A stretch of DNA of 64,000 nucleotides from Porphyromonas uenonis DSM 23387 = JCM 13868 (GTDB lineage: Bacteria > Bacteroidota > Bacteroidia > Bacteroidales > Porphyromonadaceae). This document shows positions 18,752-28,033 of this stretch, piece after piece. Position 1 is the first letter of the stretch, and each line of letters starts with the position of its first letter. Made by a program: the position numbers and the translations under genes. The stretch covers positions 124,347 through 188,346 of the forward strand of contig NZ_KI535306.1 in the NCBI RefSeq assembly GCF_000482365.1, given 5' to 3'. The notes beneath the pieces were generated by a model. It was not told where the DNA came from, ran no database searches, and worked only from the letters and a program-made list of their open reading frames with translations.

Positions 18752-20863
18752 CTATTCGCTTTCTGTAGGCTCCTCATCTTTTTCCTCATCTGAGGGAGCG
18801 GGCGTAGGGTGGTCATCCTCCTTTTTAATGTAGGGTGGAGGGGTGGCACTAGCGAGTCGCTTGGCGCGCGCAGCTTCGTTGAGCGCATCGAGCTCGTCCG
18901 AGCGTGAGATCCACTGACGCTTGCCGAGGATCCTCTCCACATCTTCCGTGTAGATCACCTCGCGCTCTAGGAGTAGCTGCGCCAGCTGGTGATGCTGCTC
19001 GGCATACTGTGTCAGGATCTCCTTGGCACGGGCATACTGTGTGGCAATAAGCTTGGAAACCTCCTGGTCGATGATGACCGCCGTCTCCTCACTGTAAGGC
19101 TTTTGGAAGTTATAGCCGTCGCTCTGCGAGTCGGCGTAGTTGAGGTTGGGGAGCTTGTCACTCATACCGTAGTAGGTGATCATAGCGTAGGCGAGCTTGG
19201 TGACACGCTCTAGGTCGTTGGCGGCACCCGTCGAGATGCGATCGAGGAAAAGCTCCTCAGCCGCACGACCGCCCAGTAGCGAGCAGAGCTCATCGAGGAG
19301 CACCTGCGTGTGGGTGATCTGTCGCTCCTCAGGCATATACCAAGCAGCGCCAAGCGCCTTGCCACGAGGCACGATGGTGACCTTGACCAAGGGATTGCCA
19401 TACTCCGTCATCCAGCTGATGGTAGCGTGTCCCGCCTCGTGAATGGCGATGCTACGACGCTCATCCTCAGTGATAATCTTGTTCTTCTTCTCCAGACCAC
19501 CTATGATACGATCCACCGCATCCATGAAGTCTTGCTTCTCGATCGCCTGCTTGTCGTGGCGAGCCGCTATGAGCGCAGCCTCGTTGCAGACGTTTGCTAT
19601 GTCAGCTCCCGAGAAGCCTGGTGTCTGTCGCGATAGTTGATCCACATCTACGTCTGCGCCTAGCTTGAGCCCCTTCATATGTACGAGGAAGATCTCCTTA
19701 CGATCGTTCAGGTCGGGTAGGTCTACGTAGATCTGGCGGTCAAAGCGCCCAGCACGTAGGAGCGCCTTGTCAAGGATGTCCACACGGTTCGTCGCTGCGA
19801 GGATGATCACGCCGCTATTGCCATCGAAGCCGTCCATCTCGGTGAGGAGCTGGTTGAGCGTGTTCTCCCGCTCATCATTACTGCTGAAGCCGGCGTTCTT
19901 GCTACGAGCACGCCCCACAGCGTCGATCTCGTCGATGAAGATGATACAGGGCGACTTCTCCTTCGCCTGCTTGAAGAGGTCACGAACGCGAGAGGCACCT
20001 ACACCGACGAACATCTCCACGAAGTCCGAACCCGAGATGGAGAAGAACGGCACGTGCGCTTCGCCAGCGACCGCCTTCGCAAAGAGCGTCTTACCAGTCC
20101 CTGGAGGACCTACGAGGAGCGCTCCCTTGGGGATCTTACCGCCTAGCTTGGTGTACTTGTCAGGATTCTTGAGGAACTCAACAATCTCCTGCAGCTCCTG
20201 CTTAGCTTCGTGTAGTCCCGCCACATCGTCGAAGGTGACGTGCGACTCATTCTTGTCATAGAGCTTAGCCTTGGACTTGCCCACGTTGAAGACCCCGCCA
20301 GGGCCACCACCTTTGCCGCCAGGGCCGGCGTTCATACGACGAAACATCCATATCCAGAAAACAAGTATCAGAATCAGCGGAGCCCAGTTGAGAAGGACTA
20401 TCCAAAAGCTGGCACTCTCCGTCTTATACTGAACCTCTACAGCGATACCCTCCTTCTCGACAAATTCGTCAAAGCGATCCACCGATGGGGGTACGCACTT
20501 GACTTGATACTTCGTCTGGACCATACGGAAGGGGAAGCCTCGCTGCTCCAGGTTTTGTAGCTCCTGCTCGCTGTAGACCAAACCCACTTTCTTGGGATCG
20601 AGCGTAGCGATAGCAATTCCCTTGGTGCGGTTGACCTCCACCTTGGTAGCGACCTCCTTGCGGAGCAATTGCTGGAACTCAGTCCATCCCACCTCCTTAT
20701 TATTAGTCGGTTGCTCAGACGGCAAGAAAAAGAGCATGAGCAGTATGAGCACAGCCGATAGGTAGATCCACATCGGATTAAAGCGACGCTTGCCACGTCG
20801 TGGATCCGACCCCTGAGGGTTAGGTGAGGGAGTCCCTAGGGGACGTCTAATATGTTTATTCAT
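18752..20863 (-). CDS. ftsH: ATP-dependent zinc metalloprotease FtsH
   Basis: 703-aa membrane-anchored AAA+ protease for membrane and regulatory proteins. Two membrane helices (31-49 and about 153-175) enclose the periplasmic domain. A glycine-rich linker (180-192) precedes the AAA domain: Walker A GPPGTGKT at 252-259, Walker B IIFIDEID at 307-314, second region of homology to about 375. The zinc site HEAGH is at 475-479. The C-terminal tail is acidic and proline-rich. It heads the ftsH-cdsA-flippase run, with its own promoter near 20942. Confidence 0.96.
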   Translation of the reverse strand: MNKHIRRPLGTPSPNPQGSDPRRGKRRFNPMWIYLSAVLILLMLFFLPSEQPTNNKEVGWTEFQQLLRKEVATKVEVNRTKGIAIATLDPKKVGLVYSEQELQNLEQRGFPFRMVQTKYQVKCVPPSVDRFDEFVEKEGIAVEVQYKTESASFWIVLLNWAPLILILVFWIWMFRRMNAGPGGKGGGPGGVFNVGKSKAKLYDKNESHVTFDDVAGLHEAKQELQEIVEFLKNPDKYTKLGGKIPKGALLVGPPGTGKTLFAKAVAGEAHVPFFSISGSDFVEMFVGVGASRVRDLFKQAKEKSPCIIFIDEIDAVGRARSKNAGFSSNDERENTLNQLLTEMDGFDGNSGVIILAATNRVDILDKALLRAGRFDRQIYVDLPDLNDRKEIFLVHMKGLKLGADVDVDQLSRQTPGFSGADIANVCNEAALIAARHDKQAIEKQDFMDAVDRIIGGLEKKNKIITEDERRSIAIHEAGHATISWMTEYGNPLVKVTIVPRGKALGAAWYMPEERQITHTQVLLDELCSLLGGRAAEELFLDRISTGAANDLERVTKLAYAMITYYGMSDKLPNLNYADSQSDGYNFQKPYSEETAVIIDQEVSKLIATQYARAKEILTQYAEQHHQLAQLLLEREVIYTEDVERILGKRQWISRSDELDALNEAARAKRLASATPPPYIKKEDDHPTPAPSDEEKDEEPTESE

Positions 20864-20941
20864 CTATGATCTCTTTCTAGTTCACCTCTCAAAAAGCGTA
20901 CCACAACGCCCCTAGTAGACCTCTTGGCACACCCTTGCCCG

Positions 20942-20949
20942 CAAAGATA
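20942..20949 (-). promoter_or_regulatory. Bacteroidota -7 box for ftsH
   Basis: TATCTTTG on the minus strand, 78 bp upstream of the ftsH ATG; no clear -33 element. Confidence 0.5.
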
Positions 20950-21003
20950 CAAAATAACCTACTAGAGACTTAGAGTCCTGATAGCGGGGCTATTCATAGA
21001 GCT

Positions 21004-22158
21004 CTACGAGAGGAAGCCGAGGAGGACACCCGCAGCTACGGCCGAGCCGATGACGCCAGCCACGTTCGGACCCATCGCGTGCATCAGCAGGTAGTTCGTC
21101 CGGTCGTACTTGACGCCTTCGATCTGCGATATGCGAGCCGAGTCAGGAACTGCCGATACGCCCGCATTGCCGATCAGCGGATTGATCTTGTTACCCTCCT
21201 TGAGGAAGAGATTCATCACCTTGACAAAAAGTACCCCCGAGCAGGTGGCTATAATAAAGGAGAGGGCACCGAGCATAAAGATCTTCACCGAGTCAAGCGT
21301 GAGGAAGTGCGTCGCCTGTGTCGAGGCACCCACCGTCACACCTAGTAGGATGGTGATTACGTCGATGAGTGGCTCACGAGCCGTGCGAGCTAAACGATCG
21401 CAGACGCCACTCTCCTTGAGGATATTGCCGAAGAAGAGCATCCCCAGTAGAGGCAAGCCTGATGGAACGAGAAAGCCCGTCAGGAGCAGACCAAAGATCG
21501 GGAAGAGGATACGCTCTATACGAGACACCTTGCGGGGAGCCTTCATCCTGATGCGTCGTTCTTTATTAGTTGTCAGCAGACGCATGAAGGGCGGCTGTAT
21601 GATCGGTACCAGCGCCATATAGGAGTAAGCCGAGACAGCGATAGCACCGAGTAGGTCGGGCGCCAGCTTGGACGAGAGGAAGATAGCCGTAGGGCCATCA
21701 GCACCGCCAATGATACCGATAGCACCCGCAGCGTTTGGCTCGAAGCCCAGCTGCAAAGCAATCATATAAGCGCCAAAGATACCAAACTGCGCAGCCGCAC
21801 CGATCAGCATCAGCTTAGGATTGGAGATCAGAGCCGAGAAGTCTGTCATCGCTCCGATACCGAGGAAGATCAGTGGCGGGTACCACCCCTGTCTCACTCC
21901 TTGGTAGAGGATGTTGAGGACAGAGCCCTCCTCGTAAATGCCGATCTGCAGACCCGCATCCTTAAAGGGTATATTGCCGATTAGCATACCAAAGCCTATC
22001 GGGATCAGGAGCAGAGGTTCGAACCTAAAGCGTATGCCTAGGAAGATAAATAGGGCACCGACTAGGATCATGATCACGTGACCCGTCGTCACATTGGCAA
22101 AGCCGGTGTAGGTAGAGAAGATCTCTATATTGTCAACAAGGAAGTTCCAGAAATTCAT
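21004..22158 (-). CDS. oadB: Na+-translocating decarboxylase beta subunit
   Basis: 384-aa integral membrane subunit of the oxaloacetate/methylmalonyl-CoA decarboxylase sodium pumps, which decarboxylates the carboxybiotin carrier and exports Na+. Seen: the family region GIIGGADGPTAIFLSSKLAP, the sodium-pathway helices and the C-terminal GNAGVSAVPDSARISQ with MGPNVAGVIGSA. It follows the OadG-like gene by 31 bp. The biotin carrier and carboxyltransferase subunits are not in the window, so whether it serves oxaloacetate or methylmalonyl-CoA cannot be decided. Confidence 0.92.
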   Translation of the reverse strand: MNFWNFLVDNIEIFSTYTGFANVTTGHVIMILVGALFIFLGIRFRFEPLLLIPIGFGMLIGNIPFKDAGLQIGIYEEGSVLNILYQGVRQGWYPPLIFLGIGAMTDFSALISNPKLMLIGAAAQFGIFGAYMIALQLGFEPNAAGAIGIIGGADGPTAIFLSSKLAPDLLGAIAVSAYSYMALVPIIQPPFMRLLTTNKERRIRMKAPRKVSRIERILFPIFGLLLTGFLVPSGLPLLGMLFFGNILKESGVCDRLARTAREPLIDVITILLGVTVGASTQATHFLTLDSVKIFMLGALSFIIATCSGVLFVKVMNLFLKEGNKINPLIGNAGVSAVPDSARISQIEGVKYDRTNYLLMHAMGPNVAGVIGSAVAAGVLLGFLS

Positions 22159-22189
22159 AAGGCTATCTCGTTAATCGCTTAGGTTCGTA

Positions 22190-23137
22190 TCACGCTTTCA
22201 GACGCTTGCACTCCACCGTAGGACGCATCATCTGACTCTTATCACTCCACGGCTCATAAGCCTGCGTGCGAGGTCGTATAGTTAGTTGCCCAGGAGCCTC
22301 ACCACCGCCCAGCTGCAACTCTGTGGTCAGAGCGAGTGAGATGGCGACAGCCACGAGCGGATCATCCGTCGTACTGGCTACCGTCGTAGGCTCTCTGTGT
22401 ACTCGATTGTGAAGGCTCTCCTTACGTTCTTCAATACGCATAGCCACGATTCCGACTAGTTTATAAGCTAAGAAGAGAATCAGGAGACCTGAGAAAACAA
22501 CTAGCATAGCTGTTATAGTCATAACAAAGCCATTTGGATCAGCCTCTTGTAGGCGGTTGATCTTTTCGTTTTTGTCCTTGACCACATTGTTGGACCCCGG
22601 CGTCGTGTGCTGCGTGATATGCCACGCCTCCGCTGGAGCTATCGTCCGCACGCCATCATCAATACGTGCATAGGAGTGATTAGCGGGGATTGCTGCTGGT
22701 ATCTCCACCTCATCAATGATAGAGGTGCCATCGCTACTGACTAGAGCCAGGTAGTGAGGCGACTCTGGCGTTAAGGTGAAGTTCAAGTGAAAGGTACCCC
22801 GTAGCGGCATCTCATCTGCAAAGAAGACCACACTCTGCCGAGGCTTGATGATCGTCAGTATGTCTCCCTTGGGGATCATATACTTCTTAAGGTCTTGCGG
22901 ATCGTTCGTCAGGAAGCATCCCGCCAGGTCGATTGTCCCCGCTGAGGAGTTGTATATCTCGATCCAAGGGCTACGCTTGCCGTAGCTGTCTATGTAGTTA
23001 TCTACATTATCTATCATCACCTCATTGATCCGCGCTGCCGTGATGCTCTGTGCTGAGAGCGTGTAGGAGGACCATAGGATGGCTATCGTAGAGAGGATTA
23101 GTAGTCGCTGTAGAGCAGACCGTGTGAATCGTTGCAT
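22190..23137 (-). CDS. OadG-like subunit fused to a lamin-tail-type domain
   Basis: 315 aa. A signal peptide/anchor (about 1-29) is followed by a lamin-tail-like beta domain: INEVMIDNVDNYIDSYGKRSPWIEIYNSSAGTIDL... with typical EIYN and FLTNDP features, about 35-180. One membrane helix follows (about 203-232, GFVMTITAMLVVFSGLLILFLAYKLVG), then a cytosolic tail typical of the OadG gamma subunit, which stabilises the pump. Placement immediately before oadB supports the gamma role. The extracytoplasmic domain is not part of classical OadG. Confidence 0.8.
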   Translation of the reverse strand: MQRFTRSALQRLLILSTIAILWSSYTLSAQSITAARINEVMIDNVDNYIDSYGKRSPWIEIYNSSAGTIDLAGCFLTNDPQDLKKYMIPKGDILTIIKPRQSVVFFADEMPLRGTFHLNFTLTPESPHYLALVSSDGTSIIDEVEIPAAIPANHSYARIDDGVRTIAPAEAWHITQHTTPGSNNVVKDKNEKINRLQEADPNGFVMTITAMLVVFSGLLILFLAYKLVGIVAMRIEERKESLHNRVHREPTTVASTTDDPLVAVAISLALTTELQLGGGEAPGQLTIRPRTQAYEPWSDKSQMMRPTVECKRLKA

Positions 23138-23170
23138 AAGCTCACATGTATATCGCTAAGATTAGACCCC

Positions 23171-23178
23171 CAAAGATA
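23171..23178 (-). promoter_or_regulatory. Bacteroidota -7 box for oadG-oadB
   Basis: TATCTTTG on the minus strand, 33 bp upstream of the OadG-like ATG. Confidence 0.5.
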
Positions 23179-23220
23179 CATCTTCTTCGGAAAAGTACGG
23201 GCACCTAAACACGCTCTCTC

Positions 23221-23437
23221 ACCTCTAATTTTCATTCCTACCTAGGAATTTGGCAAATTGCTACCTAGGAAATGGCCAAATTCTTCGGACTTATTTTTTG
23301 ATTCCTCCGAAGTTTCATTTGATTCCTCCGAAGTTTCATTTGATTCCTCCGAAGTATTTTTTATTTCCTAGGTAGGAATTGGGCAAATTTCTAGGTACTT
23401 ATTGGGCAAATTCCTAGGTAGGAATTCGATTAGAGGT
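23221..23437. repeat. Large symmetric palindromic array (CCTAGGTAGG / CTTCGGAGG units)
   Basis: The 306-bp gap 23138-23443 contains no gene. Its outer ends ACCTCTAAT (23221-23229) and ATTAGAGGT (23429-23437) are inverted. Each arm carries CCTACCTAGGAA-type units about 22 bp apart, and the centre has three CTCCGAAG units 21 bp apart (TTTGATTCCTCCGAAG). The whole block reads as one imperfect inverted repeat of about 217 bp. Confidence 0.8.
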
Positions 23438-23443
23438 TAGAGA

Positions 23444-24133
23444 TTAGATGCGACGAGAGTCGCGGAGCTTCTGCTGGTACATACGTAGCACGGTGGCGTC
23501 GGTGATCTCCGTGCGGATGGCTTCCGTGAGGGAGGGCTCGCCAGTGAGCGTCATCTCGGCAAGGAGCCACGCTATAGCCATCTGGACGTAGTACGCATCG
23601 TCGTGTTGCAATGGGACGACATGGTCTAGTGCAGCTCTAGGGGTGGCTAAGCCGTGACGTATGAGGTCCAGCCAAGCAACGATGGTAAGCCGACGTGCGT
23701 AGGGATTGGCGTCGTGAGCATGCTCAGCTATCGAGCGGAGGACTATCTGGCGCTCTGTCTCTCCCCTACTCGACCAGCTTGCGAGGAGTTCCTTGTAGTA
23801 GTCAGGCACAGCCCAGCCATCGCAGAGGGGATAGAGGAGCGGTAGCCCCTTATTAGGAGTAGCTAAACGACCGATGACCCCGCCGAAGATGATCTTGTAC
23901 TCATACCATGCGAGGGCTCTCTCGTGAAGTAGCTTGATGGCCTCGTCGAGTGTGAGCAAGCGACTGAGCTGCTTTACGGCTTGTCGGAGCCACTTCATAC
24001 TAATGCCGAGGACGCTCTCGGGTCGTGAGGAGACTTTGGTGCGTAGTGCCATAAAGTCGGCATAGGCTGGCTCCCGACGCTGCTCCAGCTGTGCGAGCAG
24101 TGCGGAGGCTTCTTCAAGAGGAGACTGTTGCAT
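23444..24133 (-). CDS. AlkD-like DNA alkylation repair protein (start supplied by MITE)
   Basis: HEAT-repeat DNA alkylation repair family (PF08713-like), 229 aa from the ATG at 24133. Family features: VLGISMKWLRQAVKQLSR, WAVPDYYKELLASW, NPYARRLTIVAWLDLIRHG and DDAYYVQMAIAWLLAEM. Such proteins excise or bind alkylated bases. The present start codon and first codons (MQQS) are the end of the inserted MITE. Beyond the element, the ancestral start MTPT-PLEEAS can be read at 24431 and rejoins in frame when the element and one 5-bp target copy are removed. A longer frame to 24196 lies within the element. Whether it is still expressed is unknown. Confidence 0.75.
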   Translation of the reverse strand: MQQSPLEEASALLAQLEQRREPAYADFMALRTKVSSRPESVLGISMKWLRQAVKQLSRLLTLDEAIKLLHERALAWYEYKIIFGGVIGRLATPNKGLPLLYPLCDGWAVPDYYKELLASWSSRGETERQIVLRSIAEHAHDANPYARRLTIVAWLDLIRHGLATPRAALDHVVPLQHDDAYYVQMAIAWLLAEMTLTGEPSLTEAIRTEITDATVLRMYQQKLRDSRRI

Positions 24134-24413
24134 AAAGGCGAATCGCTGTGTTGCTTTCGGAACTCGGCTTCGGTCACATACGGAGGTATGCTCCATTCAG
24201 ACCTCACCCTCAGCGCCTTGCACTTCATCCTTTCTGCAAAGTCAGGACAATCTTGCAAGCAAGATTGTGAGACTGTTGACTTTTGCAACAGTCACATACG
24301 GAGGTATGCTCCCTTCAGACCTTACCCTCAGCGCCTTGCGCCTCATCCTTTCTGCAAAGTCAGGACAATCTTGCAAGCAAGATTGTGAGACTGTTGACTT
24401 TTGCAACAGTCTC
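24121..24413. mobile_element. MITE-like element copy C, with partial tandem duplication
   Basis: Reverse orientation to copies A and B. 24121-24293 is a near-complete copy (173 of 175 bp); 24294-24413 repeats the inner 120 bp (element positions 56-175), joined at a shared GTC. The outer ends GAGACTG and CAGTCTC are flanked by the 5-bp duplication AAGAG (24116-24120 and 24414-24418). It interrupts the 5' end of the AlkD-like gene. The gap 24134-24565 otherwise holds only the terminator at 24466. Confidence 0.9.
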
Positions 24414-24465
24414 AAGAGGTGTGGGTGTCATACGGAGGGTGTGTAGCAAGTTTCTCTAAATAGCA

Positions 24466-24502
24466 CAGTCCCCCATATACGAACAGTGTATATGGGGGAC
24501 TG
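24466..24502 (-). terminator. Hairpin after cbiK-like gene
   Basis: Perfect 15-bp stem CAGTCCCCCATATAC/GTATATGGGGGACTG with a 7-nt loop, 63 bp past the stop at 24566. There is no strong T tract, so it may act as a transcript stabiliser. Confidence 0.6.
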
Positions 24503-24565
24503 ATTACATGATGCCACCGTGAGCATGTGGAGAGCCTCCACAGTCACTTAGTGATGTGCTTGAGA

Positions 24566-25597
24566 TTACTTCTCGTCCTCTTCGGGAGTGTAGAGAGGCT
24601 TGCCAGCGAGCGCCTTCTCCATGTGGCTTATCCAGACGTTGACGATAGCGGGATAGTCAGCTAGTCCGTTCATCGTGCAGTCATCTAGGGTGCACTTATA
24701 GCCAGCCTTGTTCATCTCATAGCGCCAGCTTCCCTCCTCAGGATTCTGAGGATCGACACCACCCTTGAGGTCGTTGTTGGCATGGTCACCAGCGATAGAC
24801 ATGAGCGGGTGTAGGAGCATCGTGCCTTTGGTCTTGCCAGCCTTCTTAGCGCGAGCGATCAAGTTTTCTACCAGGTTGCCCTCCATGTCGACGGTAGCGA
24901 CGAAGTAGTTTTTGTTGAGCTTCTGTAGCTCCTCCTCGATCTTGAGGTAGCGAGAGTTACCGCGTCCGTAGTTCATGTTCTCAGGATTACCGTGTCCCAT
25001 GAAGCTAACGAGCTTGTTATCAGCAACAGCCTTGCCATAGATCTTGTGAAGCTCAGCAGCAACGGTCTTGCAGTCATCATCGCTCTCTAGTAGTGGACCA
25101 GCAAGGTAGACGGTTGTCTTGGCGAACTCAGGGTGATCACCATCGTTGCGGAAGTCCTTAATGCAGTTCTGGATACGTAGGAACTCCTCACCAGGTACGA
25201 TGTGTAGTGACTGTACTGCGATGTCCTTGTACCCAGCAACTCCAAGAGCCTCTAGATAGAACTTGGGTGCGTAGTAGTTCCACCCCTTCTGAGCGCAACG
25301 TGTCATGCAGATCTCAGAGGTAAAAGCGAAGTAGAGGTCTCTGTCGGGGAACTTCTTCTTAAAGGCCTCCTGTACCTTCTTAAAGGTCTGCTGAGGCTTA
25401 TCCCAGGTACTACCGAAAGAGACGAGGAGTAGAGCCTTGTCTGTGGTCTTCTTTGCCTTCACCTCCTTGGTAACAGCCTGTAGCTTCTTGTCGTGATTTG
25501 AGAGAGCTAGGTTGTTGTCGTCCTCTGTACAACCTACGCAAGTCAGGAGGGTTAGTCCTAGAGCGCAGAGTGATAAGATTGTTAATAGCTTCTTCAT
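24566..25597 (-). CDS. cbiK: CbiK-like sirohydrochlorin chelatase, exported (probable lipoprotein)
   Basis: 343-aa anaerobic-type cobalt chelatase of the CbiK family, which inserts Co2+ (or Fe2+) into sirohydrochlorin. LLVSFGSTWDKPQQT begins the chelatase fold at about residue 57. Candidate metal ligands are His132 (QSLHIVPGEE) and His202 (FMGHGNPENMNYG), matching the two histidines of Salmonella CbiK as I recall them. Unusually, it begins with an export signal with cysteines at 20 and 23 (LLTCVGC), so it is likely a periplasmic or lipid-anchored form like the CbiK-P of Desulfovibrio. It follows a TonB receptor by 87 bp. Heme or iron handling is an alternative role. Confidence 0.82.
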   Translation of the reverse strand: MKKLLTILSLCALGLTLLTCVGCTEDDNNLALSNHDKKLQAVTKEVKAKKTTDKALLLVSFGSTWDKPQQTFKKVQEAFKKKFPDRDLYFAFTSEICMTRCAQKGWNYYAPKFYLEALGVAGYKDIAVQSLHIVPGEEFLRIQNCIKDFRNDGDHPEFAKTTVYLAGPLLESDDDCKTVAAELHKIYGKAVADNKLVSFMGHGNPENMNYGRGNSRYLKIEEELQKLNKNYFVATVDMEGNLVENLIARAKKAGKTKGTMLLHPLMSIAGDHANNDLKGGVDPQNPEEGSWRYEMNKAGYKCTLDDCTMNGLADYPAIVNVWISHMEKALAGKPLYTPEEDEK

Positions 25598-25684
25598 TGT
25601 TGATAGGGTTATAAGTGATTTTATATGTGTGTGTGTTGGCTTGATAAAGTGTAGTGTACGCTAAGCGTGGGGAACAATATTTTT

Positions 25685-27829
25685 CTAATCCTCCTCATCC
25701 TCCTGAGAGCGCGAGCGACGGGAGGAGCGCTTGGTCGGTGTGATCTGCTTGGCTCGCCCGAAGTGTACGCTCATGGTCATGTAGAGTGTGCGCCCTGGCG
25801 TAGAGGTACCGTAGTGCAGACCGTGTGGTGTGGTCTCATAATAATTGAGCAGGTTGTCCACGCCAATGTTGAGGTCGAGAGACCAGTTCTCATTGGGTAT
25901 GATCGTCTGCTGCGTGTTGAGACGCCATAGGTGATAGGGCTTGCCATTGCCATCATCCTGATAGTAACGGGTGCTCTGCATACGTCCGTATAGTCCTACG
26001 GCTAGCTTGTAGCGCTGCTGGAGGAAGGCTTCGCTCCACGACAGCCCCACAGTGGCACGGTGGTGTGCCATACCATCGATTGTGACCTGGCGCATCTCTT
26101 GCTTCTCGTCATCGTAGAGGAGTGCCTCTGTGTCAAGGTAGCTATAGCTGGTGGTTAGCGTCCACTGCTTATAGATGCGCCACTTGGCGGTGACATCAGC
26201 ACCATAAGTCTTGGCGCTGTCCATATTCTTGTACTGACGCACGCGAGCTGGTCTGTAGGATGCGATGAGATCACCAGGAGCCTCTCGACTTGGGATCGTC
26301 ACGAGGGTGATCATATTGTCAAGGAAGTTGGCATAGCCCGTAGCACTCACGTTGACTAGCGGGTTGTGGTACTCTACGCTAGCTGAGACATAGCGACTAG
26401 TCTGCGCCTTGAGGTTGGGATTGCCAAGGTGGAGTATGACCATCGCCATCTGGCGAACGTATCGATAGTGGAGCTCCTTGATCGTAGGAGTCTTAAAGCC
26501 TTCGGAGTAGGTAGCACGCAGATTGACAGGGCCTAGCTTGTAGAGGAGAGAGACCTTGGGGGTAAACTTCGCCCCAAAGGCTGGGTGGTAGGTTAGCCTA
26601 GCTCCTGCGGTGAGATTGAAGTTCCTCGTGGGTGTCCACTCATCCTGTAGGTAGAAGCCCGCCTGAAAGTCATTAACCCGATTCTCGTCCAGTCGGCGTG
26701 GTGCTATGAGCCAGTTGTGGTGTAGGTCTAAACCAGCGCTAAGTCGCTGATCGAAGGGAAGTGCGAAGACCCCCTTGAGCTCTGTCGTGATGCGCTGCTG
26801 ATTGCTCTGCAACCCTACATTTCCAGGGAAGTAGGGGAAGCTGAGCTCCTTGCCATCTGGCAGGAACTCCTTAGCCCAAGTTTCACCTGTGTAGACGTAG
26901 TAATAGGCGTGCCTGTAGTACTGCATCTGAGCCGTCAGGACAGCTCCCTGTGGGGTCTGCCAGCGCATACCTGCACCTGCGGAGGTGTTGTGATAGCGGA
27001 AGTCGTAGGTCTTGTAGTCGGGCACACCCGTCGGGCGGTGGATATCCTTGCGATAGTAGTTGCCCTCGACATAAGCCGAGAGAGGCTTGCCCTGTCGCCA
27101 GTAGAGGTGTTGCCCTATCTGCCAGTCTAGATAGGGATTTGAGGTGTTGTTGACCGAGTTGGTTACAGGCTTTTCGTAGCGGTTGGGGTTTTCGTAGGTT
27201 GTGTTTTGCCAACCGTCAGAGTGCTTTAGATTAAAGTCAGTCAGCGTCGTCCAGTCGCCCACCCTATACTGAAAAGCGTTGGACTGATTGATCACTCCAT
27301 AAGAGGCGACACGCGTGCTATTGTCTATGGATAGATTGTCGCGGCTCTTCTTGGTGATGATGTTGATGACACCCGCTATGGCGTCGCTACCGTAAAGCGC
27401 GGAGGAAGCTCCTTTCACCACCTCAATACGCTCGATGCGTGTCGGGTCAACCATATCTAGATTCGTTTGCCCCCCGAGGTCGCTCATGAGCCTCTTACCA
27501 TCGACGAGGATGAGGATATAACGGTCTCCCAGCCCGCCCATCTGCATAGCTGTACCCATATCGCTATGACTAAAGTCTATCGACGGGATCAGCCCCGATA
27601 GTATCTCCGTGAGGGTTGCCGATCCGTAGCTCTCTAGCGTCTTGGCATTGATGATCTCCGTCTGCACAGGCGCATTCTTGAGGAGGTAGTTTGTTCCCGT
27701 GCCCGTCACGACCACCTCGTCAAGATTAACAACCGAGAGCGAGTCGGCCGGGGTCACGCTCTGCGCCATCAACGTAGCGGGAAGCAGCAGGACTAAGAGC
27801 TGTGCAACGATTGCCAGATATCTATTCAT
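25685..27829 (-). CDS. TonB-dependent outer-membrane receptor (BtuB/heme-type)
   Basis: 714 aa from ATG 27829 (MNRYLAIVAQLLVLLLPATLMAQ), which gives a proper signal peptide; the longer open frame to 27940 would add an implausible N-terminus. The plug domain follows (LDEVVVTGTG TonB-box-like segment at about 35-45, then GGLGDRYILILVDGKRLMSD and ERIEVVKGASSALYGSDAIAGVINIITKK). The 22-strand barrel ends in an aromatic strand (LYMTMSVHFG) with a basic tail after it. Close resemblance is to BtuB and heme receptors. With the exported chelatase downstream and the corrin cluster upstream, a corrinoid, tetrapyrrole or cobalt-complex substrate is inferred. Confidence 0.88.
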   Translation of the reverse strand: MNRYLAIVAQLLVLLLPATLMAQSVTPADSLSVVNLDEVVVTGTGTNYLLKNAPVQTEIINAKTLESYGSATLTEILSGLIPSIDFSHSDMGTAMQMGGLGDRYILILVDGKRLMSDLGGQTNLDMVDPTRIERIEVVKGASSALYGSDAIAGVINIITKKSRDNLSIDNSTRVASYGVINQSNAFQYRVGDWTTLTDFNLKHSDGWQNTTYENPNRYEKPVTNSVNNTSNPYLDWQIGQHLYWRQGKPLSAYVEGNYYRKDIHRPTGVPDYKTYDFRYHNTSAGAGMRWQTPQGAVLTAQMQYYRHAYYYVYTGETWAKEFLPDGKELSFPYFPGNVGLQSNQQRITTELKGVFALPFDQRLSAGLDLHHNWLIAPRRLDENRVNDFQAGFYLQDEWTPTRNFNLTAGARLTYHPAFGAKFTPKVSLLYKLGPVNLRATYSEGFKTPTIKELHYRYVRQMAMVILHLGNPNLKAQTSRYVSASVEYHNPLVNVSATGYANFLDNMITLVTIPSREAPGDLIASYRPARVRQYKNMDSAKTYGADVTAKWRIYKQWTLTTSYSYLDTEALLYDDEKQEMRQVTIDGMAHHRATVGLSWSEAFLQQRYKLAVGLYGRMQSTRYYQDDGNGKPYHLWRLNTQQTIIPNENWSLDLNIGVDNLLNYYETTPHGLHYGTSTPGRTLYMTMSVHFGRAKQITPTKRSSRRSRSQEDEED

Positions 27830-27908
27830 AAACCAACTGGATAAACTAACAGAGGCAGGCAACCTAACCAAAAGAAAAGCGGATTCGGTTAGAGTAGCTT
27901 TTACACCA

Positions 27909-27940
27909 CAAAGGTAGTAAAAAAAAGTATTGTCCAGCAA
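27909..27940 (-). promoter_or_regulatory. Promoter of TonB receptor-cbiK unit
   Basis: On the minus strand TTGC, then 20 bp, then TACCTTTG. The -7 box lies 79 bp upstream of the ATG at 27829. Confidence 0.6.
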
Positions 27941-28033
27941 CCCACGAATCTTCTGGCCAGTAGACTTGCACTACATATTGGGAGGCTTACAGGCGACAAG
28001 GCGTGCAGCAGAGCGCAGGCTCCTTTGTCGGTC

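Noticed and set aside
25685..27940. 751-aa start for the TonB receptor at 27940
   Set aside because: The extra 37 residues precede a perfect signal peptide starting at 27829, and the longer start would lie upstream of the -7 box at 27909.
27930..28033. Possible cobalamin riboswitch upstream of the TonB receptor
   Set aside because: GCCAGAAGA resembles part of a B12 box, but the conserved core (GCCACTG and the GGGAA/GGTG regions) is not found, and most of the stretch lies upstream of the mapped -7 box. A covariance search would decide.
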